This document shows, in pieces, positions 41,388 to 49,526 of a stretch of DNA of 64,000 bases. Location of the stretch: assembly GCA_902563075.1 (NCBI GenBank), contig CACEWC010000001.1, positions 62,001 through 126,000 of the forward strand. The letters run 5' to 3'. Position numbers and translations under genes: made by a program. The notes beneath the pieces were generated by a model, which saw nothing but the letters and a program-made list of their open reading frames with translations, was not told where the DNA came from and searched no databases. Every line of letters starts with the position of its first letter. Position 1 is the stretch's first letter. This DNA is from an uncultured Pelagibacteraceae bacterium. Lineage in GTDB: Bacteria > Pseudomonadota > Alphaproteobacteria > Pelagibacterales > Pelagibacteraceae.

Positions 41388-43541
41388 ATGAAGATGATTA
41401 AACTTAAATTCAACCTAGTATATCTTTTTTTAATATTTTTTTTTAATTCAAACACTGTTTTTTCAGCAAGTTTTACTTTTCCTTCATCATTAACAACTAA
41501 TACATCTGATTTTGTTCTGCTATCTGAAACAGGTACCACTCCATCTGTTAGTGGTTTTTCAACCGATGTACTTATTACAATAAGAGCCACAGCAGGGTTC
41601 GTGAAAATCACAACGGTCTCTGGACTTGAACAAATCAATGGATATTGTGGGTATACAGCAGACTCAAACTCTGAACCTAGCAATTGTGCAGATGATAATA
41701 GATCTGAAATTGGTTTTGAGGGTACACAAAGTGAGGTAAATGCAGCATTAGCAACCCTTTCATTTAAAGGAGACGGAAGTACCTCTAGCGTTTCTATTAC
41801 TGCTTCTGCAACACCCACTGGTGCTGCCTATAATTCTGAAAACGGTCATTATTATAGAGCTGTTTCTGCAACAGATATTAGATGGGATGATGCTAGAGCT
41901 GCAGCAAAAAGTGAAGCACAAAAATTTAATGGATTAACTGGTTACTTAGTAAATATTACAACTGCACAGGAAAATGACTTTGTGGCAAATAAAGTTTCTG
42001 TAAATGCTTGGACTGGGGGATCTGATAGTGGAACTGAAAGAGTTTGGAGATGGATGGATGGGCCTGAAGCTGGTCAAACTTATACTTGTCAAAAATTTGG
42101 TACTGGTGGAACAGGTGAGGAAAGTCCAATCAACGGTGTCGTATGTACAGAACAAAGTTATTTAAATTGGGATTTTGGAGAACCTAATCAATATAATTTA
42201 ACAAACGAAGATTATATGCATGTGTATGGTACTGGAGATAAAAAAGGCAGCTGGAACGATTATGTTATAAATAATAGCAACGTTGATGCTTATATTATTG
42301 AGTATGGTGGTATGGGTGGAACTGCTACAGTCCAAGGCACAGCAACAATTTCAATAACATCTACAGAAGCAAGCGGTACATATACTGCTTTTGATGATAA
42401 AGAATTAGTTGGTATCGTAGAAGGACAATCAGAAGGTGCGAAAAGATTCATTTATAATTCAACTAATGCTGTCTTGGAGAGAATAGAATGGCATAGAACG
42501 ACAAAAAAAAATGATAATATTAAATTTAAGGATGTAGGAATAAGTATAGATTTGAAAGAAAATACATACCCATATGCAAAATTATTAGACTTGTATCTTT
42601 TAAAGGGCAGCATCGAGAAGAAACAATTAATTTCTGAAAAAAATATTAACAAATTTATAAACGAACTTCCTCTTTCTAATTATTTAAAAAATGAATTTGG
42701 ATTGTTACCCCAAGAGTGGAAAATTTGGAGCTCTGGCTATTTTAAAAAAGGAAAAATTAAAGCTAGAGTTAATAAAAAAAAAGAAGATTTTGACTCGAAT
42801 GCCTTAACGATTGGTATGGATAAAATAATAGATGAAAATAAACTTGTTGGTTTTGCTTTGAGAAAAGAGTATGAAAATAATGATATTGGTAAGTCTGGTA
42901 CAGAAATAAAATCTAATTCGACTAGCATCACAGCTTATTCTAGCACATATCAAAGCCATTCTTTTTTTATTGATGGTCTGGTAGGTTATGGACGCATCAG
43001 TAATAGTCTTATTAGAATTGAGGAAGCTAATACTTCAAATTCATTGACAGGAAAAAGAGATATCAATCAATTTTTTGGATCAATTAAATTTAATAAACTA
43101 ACTAATAAGAATAAATTTACTTCATTGTTATTTGGAAGGGGTGATTTTGGTTTTTCATTTTTGGAAGGTTTTACGGAATCTGGAAATATACAAGCACTTA
43201 AATTTGAGGAACAAAAATTGCAACATAGATCTTTTTCTTTTGGTAGTCTTTTAAAATATAAAAAGAAAATTAATAGAGGCCATTTTTTACCATATGGAAG
43301 GCTGGAAGTTTTCGAAAATTTTTCTCCTCTTTCAAACGTAAATGCATGGTATGTATCTGATCTCAATACAAAATATAATCATCAAATAAGAGAAAACTAT
43401 GATAATTCTATTAAACTAGAAATAGGTTTTGATTTAAATCTTATTGATAGTTGGTATATATCTACCTCTTTGAGAAGGCTATATAGAAATACTGGTAACT
43501 TAGAAAATGAACTTGCCATTAAAGCGAGTAAACCTTTTTAA
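41388..43541 (+). CDS. Putative autotransporter with a C-type-lectin-like passenger domain (approx. aa 148-307) and a C-terminal beta-barrel
   Basis: 717 aa; signal peptide MKMIKLKFNLVYLFLIFFFNSNTVFSA; passenger YNSENGHYYRAV...WDDARAAAKSEAQKFNGLTGYLVNITTAQENDFV...AWTGGSD...WRWMDGPEAGQ...YLNWDFGEPNQYNLTNEDYMHVYG...GSWNDYV...YIIEYGG; linker VLERIEWHR; K/N-rich, alternating-hydrophobicity barrel ending in F. Confidence 0.8.
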   Translation: MKMIKLKFNLVYLFLIFFFNSNTVFSASFTFPSSLTTNTSDFVLLSETGTTPSVSGFSTDVLITIRATAGFVKITTVSGLEQINGYCGYTADSNSEPSNCADDNRSEIGFEGTQSEVNAALATLSFKGDGSTSSVSITASATPTGAAYNSENGHYYRAVSATDIRWDDARAAAKSEAQKFNGLTGYLVNITTAQENDFVANKVSVNAWTGGSDSGTERVWRWMDGPEAGQTYTCQKFGTGGTGEESPINGVVCTEQSYLNWDFGEPNQYNLTNEDYMHVYGTGDKKGSWNDYVINNSNVDAYIIEYGGMGGTATVQGTATISITSTEASGTYTAFDDKELVGIVEGQSEGAKRFIYNSTNAVLERIEWHRTTKKNDNIKFKDVGISIDLKENTYPYAKLLDLYLLKGSIEKKQLISEKNINKFINELPLSNYLKNEFGLLPQEWKIWSSGYFKKGKIKARVNKKKEDFDSNALTIGMDKIIDENKLVGFALRKEYENNDIGKSGTEIKSNSTSITAYSSTYQSHSFFIDGLVGYGRISNSLIRIEEANTSNSLTGKRDINQFFGSIKFNKLTNKNKFTSLLFGRGDFGFSFLEGFTESGNIQALKFEEQKLQHRSFSFGSLLKYKKKINRGHFLPYGRLEVFENFSPLSNVNAWYVSDLNTKYNHQIRENYDNSIKLEIGFDLNLIDSWYISTSLRRLYRNTGNLENELAIKASKPF

Positions 43542-44929
43542 CTTAATTCTAATCTATTAATTACGTCATCTTTATCTAAAGATTGAATAATATCGTAAAT
43601 GCCTGGACCAAATTTCGATCCTGTTAATAATATTCTGAGTGGTTGACCGACCCCTTTGAAATTTGTTTTATGTGATTTTATCAAATTTTCAATTATTGGT
43701 TCTAAAACTTCTCTAGAAGGTCGTTCAATTTTTTTAAATTGATTAATGAAATCTGAAATTATCTTTTTTGCATTATCGTCAATCAATTTTATATCATCTG
43801 GATTAAAATTAATTTTATCTAATAAAATATATTGAGCATTATTAAATATATCTTCTAGAGTTTTAGCTTTATTCTTAAGAAATGTGAGTGATTTTTTTAG
43901 CTTATCTTTTTTATCTGATTGAATTTCACTTTTATATAATTTGCAATATTCAGTTAATTGATTGAATAAGTCATTCTCATCAATATTCTTAATATAGTGC
44001 TCATTCATTGACAAAATTCTATTCATATCAAGTTTAGAGGGAGATTTACCGATACCCTCTAAATTAAAAAATTTTATACTTTCATCTAATGTAAATATTT
44101 CTTTATCTTTGTAAGACCAACCCAATCTTAAAAGATAATTTCGAAGGGCATCTGGCATAATACCAATTTTAGAATAATCATCTAATGTAGATGCTTTATC
44201 TCTCTTTGATAATTTCTTTCCCTCAATTGTATGTATTAAAGGAATATGGGCAAATGAAGGTAACTCCCATTTCATGGCTTGAAAAATTTGTATCTGTTTG
44301 AAGGTGTTTATTTTATGATCATCACCTCTAATAATATGTGTCATATTCATTTGGTGATCGTCTACAGATGCTGATAAATTATATGTAGGAGTACCGTCAT
44401 TTCTTAAGATAATAAAATCTTCAATAGTATTATTTTCTATTTCGACATCACCTTGAACTAAATCTTTCAATACCGAGGTTCCATCAATCTTACTTTTAAA
44501 TCTTATGACAGGTTTAACATCTTTAGGAGCATCATTTTCATTTTTATCTCTCCATTTTCTATCGTAAATATAGGGAGTCTTTTTTTGCCTTGCTCTTTTT
44601 TTTTGTTCTTCTATTTCTTCACTTGAACAATAACATTTATATGCATGACCATTTTTAAGTAGCTCATTTGCAACCTTTATGTGATCGTCTACCTTTTCTG
44701 ATTGAATGTATTCCTCTCCATCATAGTTAATTCCAATCCATTTAAGCGATTGTATTATTTGATCTTTGTATTCATCTTTAGATCTTTCTTTATCTGTATC
44801 CTCTACTCTTAAGAAGAATTTACCGTTTTGATTTTTGGAATATAACCAATTAAATAAAGCTGTTCTAACCCCACCAATATGTAATGCACCAGTAGGGGAG
44901 GGAGCAAATCTAGTTGCTACTTTTTTCAT
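43538..44929 (-). CDS. gltX: Glutamyl-tRNA synthetase
   Basis: RFAPSPTGALHIGGVRTALFNWLYSK, KLSKRDKA (KMSKS-type), VDDHQMNMTHIIRGDDH. Confidence 0.95.
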   Translation of the reverse strand: MKKVATRFAPSPTGALHIGGVRTALFNWLYSKNQNGKFFLRVEDTDKERSKDEYKDQIIQSLKWIGINYDGEEYIQSEKVDDHIKVANELLKNGHAYKCYCSSEEIEEQKKRARQKKTPYIYDRKWRDKNENDAPKDVKPVIRFKSKIDGTSVLKDLVQGDVEIENNTIEDFIILRNDGTPTYNLSASVDDHQMNMTHIIRGDDHKINTFKQIQIFQAMKWELPSFAHIPLIHTIEGKKLSKRDKASTLDDYSKIGIMPDALRNYLLRLGWSYKDKEIFTLDESIKFFNLEGIGKSPSKLDMNRILSMNEHYIKNIDENDLFNQLTEYCKLYKSEIQSDKKDKLKKSLTFLKNKAKTLEDIFNNAQYILLDKINFNPDDIKLIDDNAKKIISDFINQFKKIERPSREVLEPIIENLIKSHKTNFKGVGQPLRILLTGSKFGPGIYDIIQSLDKDDVINRLELS

Positions 44930-44951
44930 TAAAATGGTTTAGACTATTTTT

Positions 44952-45629
44952 TTAGAAGTTTCTATATAAAGATACTAATACACCCTGAACTTTTACTCTA
45001 TCAGGTCCAAATATTTTAGTTTCGTAATTTTTGTTGGCACTTTCTAAAGCAACAACTTTACCTTTTTTTCTAATTCTTTTTAACATTGCTTCATGCTCAT
45101 CAATTAGAGCAACAACAATTTTTCCATTATCAGCTGTATCTGTTCTTTTAATAATTACTGTATCACCTTCATGAATCCCAGCTTCAATCATCGAGTCCCC
45201 TTGAACTTTTAAACCAAAATAATCTCCATTTTTCTCTAAATTACTTGGCAAAGGTATTCTTGAAACCTCATTTTGAATAGCTTCAACAGGTGTTCCAGCA
45301 GCAATTTTTCCTAAAACTGGTACCTCGGCATCATCTGATGATAAATTCTCCTCATCTAAACCACCTTTAATAACACTTGGTGAAAAACTGTTATAAATGT
45401 CGTTTGCTGAAGCCGTTTCTGGCAATTTAATTACTTCTAATGCTCTTGCTTTATGAGCAAGTCTTTTAATAAAACCTCTCTCTTCTAATGCACTTATAAG
45501 TCTATGAATTCCAGACTTAGACTTAAGGTTTAACGAAGCTTTCATCTCCTCATAAGAAGGAGAAACACCAGAGCTTCTCAACTTCTTGTTGATAAATAAA
45601 AGCAGGTTTTTTTGTTTTTTTGTTAGCAT
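44952..45629 (-). CDS. lexA: LexA repressor
   Basis: [56 protein letters not shown]; Ala-Gly cleavage site [17 protein letters not shown] catalytic Ser, TVIIKR Lys region. Confidence 0.96.
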   Translation of the reverse strand: MLTKKQKNLLLFINKKLRSSGVSPSYEEMKASLNLKSKSGIHRLISALEERGFIKRLAHKARALEVIKLPETASANDIYNSFSPSVIKGGLDEENLSSDDAEVPVLGKIAAGTPVEAIQNEVSRIPLPSNLEKNGDYFGLKVQGDSMIEAGIHEGDTVIIKRTDTADNGKIVVALIDEHEAMLKRIRKKGKVVALESANKNYETKIFGPDRVKVQGVLVSLYRNF

Positions 45630-45653
45630 AAGAACAAATATCGTACAAAATCT

Positions 45654-45668
45654 GTTCTACAAAAGTTC
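45654..45668. promoter_or_regulatory. LexA (SOS) box GTTC-N7-GTTC upstream of lexA
   Basis: gttctacaaaagttc: GTTC 45654-45657, 7-nt spacer, GTTC 45665-45668; about 25 bp upstream of the lexA start codon. Confidence 0.8.
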
Positions 45669-45717
45669 TTTTCAATTCACAATAGTAAAAAACCCAATAA
45701 AATAGGGAACTATTTGA

Positions 45718-46509
45718 CTAAAGTACTGAGAAAATGGAATTATTTTCTAAATTTTTCAAAAGTGATTCACCAATTAGAAAAGTTTTAATAGATGTTTTAT
45801 TTGAGAGTTCCAATAGTTCATCTTTTGTTTTTATTCCACTTTCAGAAATTAATGGACCTTTATGATTAACCAAAACATCATGAATATCAAAAGTTGTATT
45901 TATATCAGTTTGAAGAGTTTTTAAGTTCCTATTATTGATACCAATTAATGCATCTTTAAATTTTAAAGCTTGTTTTGCTTCTTCAACTGTATGCACCTCA
46001 ACTATAACAGACATGTTTAATCTTAAAGCTTCCTCATATAACTCATTTGCAAGGCTTTCACTTACACCAGCTAATATAATTAATATTGCATCTGCTCCAT
46101 AACTCTTTGCTAATGGAATTTGAAATTTATCTACAAAAAAGTCCTTACAAAGAATTGGTAAATTAATATTCTGTTTAATTTCACTTATATGTCTCAAATC
46201 TCCTAAAAAAAAATTTTCCTCAGTCAAAACAGACAAACAAGTAGCTTTATTATCATTATATATACCAGCTATTTTTACAGGGTCATAATCATTTATGATT
46301 ACACCGGCAGAAGGACTAGCTTTTTTGATCTCAGCAATAATTGAAAATTTATTTTCCTTAATATTTTTTTCAATATTTTCTTTAAAATTAATAAACATTT
46401 TATTTTTCTCAATTAATTCATTTAATGAGGCTATTGAAATATTTTTTTTAGAATTTTCTATTTTTTCTATTTTCTTTTTAATTATTTTTTCGAGAACATT
46501 TTCAGGCAT
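45718..46509 (-). CDS. trpC: Indole-3-glycerol phosphate synthase
   Basis: IIAEIKKASPSAGVI, LPILCKDFFVDKFQI, IGINNRNLKTLQTD, ISESGIKT. Confidence 0.95.
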   Translation of the reverse strand: MPENVLEKIIKKKIEKIENSKKNISIASLNELIEKNKMFINFKENIEKNIKENKFSIIAEIKKASPSAGVIINDYDPVKIAGIYNDNKATCLSVLTEENFFLGDLRHISEIKQNINLPILCKDFFVDKFQIPLAKSYGADAILIILAGVSESLANELYEEALRLNMSVIVEVHTVEEAKQALKFKDALIGINNRNLKTLQTDINTTFDIHDVLVNHKGPLISESGIKTKDELLELSNKTSIKTFLIGESLLKNLENNSIFSVL

Positions 46510-47494
46510 TTTGAATTGTCTCTAAATGTTTAATAACTTTGTTTGATAAAATATGCTCTCTTGCATTTTTATATGCTTCACTAAACTCTTCATGAGTTTC
46601 ATTAACAATCAACCCCGCTGCAGCATTTAAACATACTGCTTTAGAAAAATCATTATCTTCACCTTTAAATATTTCAAGCATTTTATTAGCATTAAATTTT
46701 GCATCATCACCAACTAGATTTTCAAATTTATCTGCGTTAATATCTAATTTTTTTGGATCAATAACAATTTCAGATATAACATTGTTTTTTAATTGGATAA
46801 CATTTGTTTTAGCGTAGGGTGAAATTTCATCTAAACCATCTTCACTATTGACGATCCATGCAAATTTAATATCTAAACTTTTTAAAGCGTTAGCAAATAT
46901 TTTTAATAACTTTTTTTCAAAGACACCAACAACTTGTCTTTTAACTAAGGCTGGACTACTCAAAGGACCAATCATATTAAAAATTGTTCTTTTACCAATT
47001 TTTTTTCTGGTAGGTCCAACGTATTTCATTGCACTGTGGTAATTTGGTGCAAACATAAAACCAAAATTATTTTTTTCAATTTGTGACTCAATATCATTTG
47101 GTTCTAAATTAATTTCTATATTTAATGCCTCTAAAACATCGCCAGATCCACATTTAGAAGATACTGCTTTATTTCCATGTTTTGCTACTTTAACACCCAT
47201 ACTTGCAAGCAATAATGCAGAAGCTGTTGAAATATTGAGTGTGTTCATTCCATCACCACCTGTACCACATGTATCAATACAATTTTGCACATTTACTCTT
47301 TTTGATTTATTTCTTAGAACGTATACTCCTCCAGCAATCTCATTTGAAACTTCACCTTTAGCGGACAAAAGTGTTAAAAAATCAAATATTTCCTGTTCAT
47401 TTGCCTTACCTTCCATTAATAATTCGAAAGCTGCCTTACTTTCCTCAAAGGATAGATCATCTTTTTTTTTAATTTTATCTATGAATTGTTTCAT
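46502..47494 (-). CDS. trpD: Anthranilate phosphoribosyltransferase
   Basis: DTCGTGGDGMNTLNISTASALL, KHGNKAVSSKCGSGDVLEALN, FNMIGPLSSPA. Confidence 0.95.
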   Translation of the reverse strand: MKQFIDKIKKKDDLSFEESKAAFELLMEGKANEQEIFDFLTLLSAKGEVSNEIAGGVYVLRNKSKRVNVQNCIDTCGTGGDGMNTLNISTASALLLASMGVKVAKHGNKAVSSKCGSGDVLEALNIEINLEPNDIESQIEKNNFGFMFAPNYHSAMKYVGPTRKKIGKRTIFNMIGPLSSPALVKRQVVGVFEKKLLKIFANALKSLDIKFAWIVNSEDGLDEISPYAKTNVIQLKNNVISEIVIDPKKLDINADKFENLVGDDAKFNANKMLEIFKGEDNDFSKAVCLNAAAGLIVNETHEEFSEAYKNAREHILSNKVIKHLETIQNA

Positions 47495-47499
47495 TAATT

Positions 47500-48069
47500 T
47501 TAAAGTCTAATAAAATTTTTTAAAATTTTAATACCTAGTTTAGTTTTAATACTTTCAGGATGAAATTGCACTCCATGAACATTATATTTTTTATGCTGAA
47601 CACCCATTACTAAACCATCTTTGCTTTCAGCAGTGATTTCAAGATGTTTCGATAGTGTTTTTTTATCAATAATTAAGCTGTGATAACGTGTTGCCTCAAA
47701 TGATTTTGGAAGATTTTTTAATATTCCTAACTTTTTGGAGATAATTTTGCTTGTTTTACCATGCATTAGTTTTTTAGCCTGAACAATTTTAGAGCCAAAT
47801 ACCTGTCCGATAATTTGATGACCAAGACAGACACCAAGAATTGGAATTTTTTTATATAAAGATTTTACTATTTTTAAACAATTACCTGATTGATCAGGAT
47901 TACCTGGGCCTGGTGAGATTACAATTTTATTATATTTTCTTTTTAATATCTCATTAGATGTAATCTGATCATTTCTTATTACATCTACCTTAACTTTTAA
48001 TGAAGATAGGTAGTGATAAAGATTAAAAGTGAAACTATCGTAATTATCTATAAGAATTATTTTTTTCAT
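47500..48069 (-). CDS. trpG: Anthranilate synthase component II (glutamine amidotransferase)
   Basis: IDNYDSFTFNLYHYL, ISPGPGNPDQSG, PILGVCLGHQIIGQ, HGVQFHPESI. Confidence 0.94.
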   Translation of the reverse strand: MKKIILIDNYDSFTFNLYHYLSSLKVKVDVIRNDQITSNEILKRKYNKIVISPGPGNPDQSGNCLKIVKSLYKKIPILGVCLGHQIIGQVFGSKIVQAKKLMHGKTSKIISKKLGILKNLPKSFEATRYHSLIIDKKTLSKHLEITAESKDGLVMGVQHKKYNVHGVQFHPESIKTKLGIKILKNFIRL

Positions 48070-49526
48070 TTTAAAGCATTTATTAAAGCTTTTGCTTTAT
48101 TAACAGTTTCCTCGTACTCTTTTAAAGGTTTACTATCAGCAACAATTCCAGCGCCAGCTTGAACATAAAATTTATTATTTTTTGCGACAGCTGTTCTTAA
48201 AGCTATGCATGTATCAAACTCTCCGTTTGCTGAAAAATAGCCAATACCACCAGCATAAACTTTTCTCTTAGTTGTTTCTAATTCATCTATAATTTCCATA
48301 GCTCTTATTTTTGGTGCTCCTGAAACAGTTCCTGCAGGAAAACCAGCTAGAAGTGATTTAAACTTTGAAAATTTATTATTGTATTCACCGATGACATTTG
48401 AAACTATGTGCATTACATGAGAATATCTCTCAATAATAAAACTCTCAGTTACTTTTACCGTATTAATTTTTGAAACTTTACCAGCATCATTTCTTCCTAA
48501 ATCTAATAACATTAAGTGCTCTGAAAGCTCCTTTTTGTCATTAAGAAGATCTTTTTCATAAAAACGATCCTCTTTTAATGTTTTTCCTCTTGGTCTCGTT
48601 CCAGCTATTGGTCTTACAGTAATTTTATTATCTCTTAGTCTCACTAAAATTTCTGGACTCGCACCAATAATTTGGAAGTCATTGAAATTAAAAAAAAACA
48701 TAAAAGGTGATGGGTTAGTCACTCTAAGTTTTTTATAAATTTCAATCGGTTTTTTTGTTAATTTAGCTTCAAATCTTTGACTTAAAACTACCTGGAATAT
48801 ATCTCCTAATTTTATATATTTTTTGGCTGTATTGATCATTTGCAAGAATCTATTTTTGGTCGTATTCGATTTAACTTTAATATTTTTTGATTTTAATGGA
48901 GTCCTATTATCTATATTCTTAATTGATGATTGAATGAGTAATCTAAAAAGATCTGATTTTACCTCATCAAATTTTTTTTGATAATCTCTAATCTTTTCGT
49001 CTTTATAGATATTTCTAATATAAAAAATCTCTTTTTTTAAATTATCGTGAATAATCAGTGTTCTTGGTCTCAAAAGTCTTACATCAGGTATATTTAGATC
49101 ATCCTTACAATTATTAGGGATTTTCTCTATATATCTTATAGAGTCATATGAGAAATATCCTGAAATTAAAGAACAAAGTTTTGGTAAATCCTTGGGGGTC
49201 TCAAATTTAAATTCTTCAATAATTTTCTCAATCAAGTTTTCAGGTTTATCTTTCAGTTTAATTTTCTTTTCATTTTGAATTAAATAAGAAATTTTATTTT
49301 TGAATTCCCATACCTTGTCAGGATTTTTGCCAAATATAGTGTATCTTCCTTTGATTTTTCCTTTCTCAACCGACTCAAATATAAAGCTATTTTTTTCACT
49401 TAAAAAATTATCTATTAAATTTAAAATCTCTTCATCTTCATGAATTTTTTTTGAAGTATATATAATTTGATTTTTATTGCTTCTATGTCGAAACTTAAAA
49501 TCTTTGAAGCTTCGATTTATAATCAT
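48066..49526 (-). CDS. trpE: Anthranilate synthase component I
   Basis: GDIFQVVLSQRFEAKL, IAGTRPRGKTLKED, GRNDAGKVS, AGFPAGTVSGAPKIRAMEIIDELE. Confidence 0.95.
   Translation of the reverse strand: MIINRSFKDFKFRHRSNKNQIIYTSKKIHEDEEILNLIDNFLSEKNSFIFESVEKGKIKGRYTIFGKNPDKVWEFKNKISYLIQNEKKIKLKDKPENLIEKIIEEFKFETPKDLPKLCSLISGYFSYDSIRYIEKIPNNCKDDLNIPDVRLLRPRTLIIHDNLKKEIFYIRNIYKDEKIRDYQKKFDEVKSDLFRLLIQSSIKNIDNRTPLKSKNIKVKSNTTKNRFLQMINTAKKYIKLGDIFQVVLSQRFEAKLTKKPIEIYKKLRVTNPSPFMFFFNFNDFQIIGASPEILVRLRDNKITVRPIAGTRPRGKTLKEDRFYEKDLLNDKKELSEHLMLLDLGRNDAGKVSKINTVKVTESFIIERYSHVMHIVSNVIGEYNNKFSKFKSLLAGFPAGTVSGAPKIRAMEIIDELETTKRKVYAGGIGYFSANGEFDTCIALRTAVAKNNKFYVQAGAGIVADSKPLKEYEETVNKAKALINALK

Noticed and set aside
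41378-41818. 146-aa antisense ORF opposite the autotransporter passenger
   Set aside because: Lies wholly opposite a well-supported CDS, no family motif; long antisense frames are expected where the sense strand is Ser/Thr/Gly-rich.
43538-44929. Possible non-discriminating or duplicated GltX
   Set aside because: Only one copy in the window with standard motifs; discrimination class cannot be decided from reading alone.
47235-47510. 91-aa plus-strand ORF opposite trpD
   Set aside because: Antisense to the conserved DTCGTGGDG region; chance frame.
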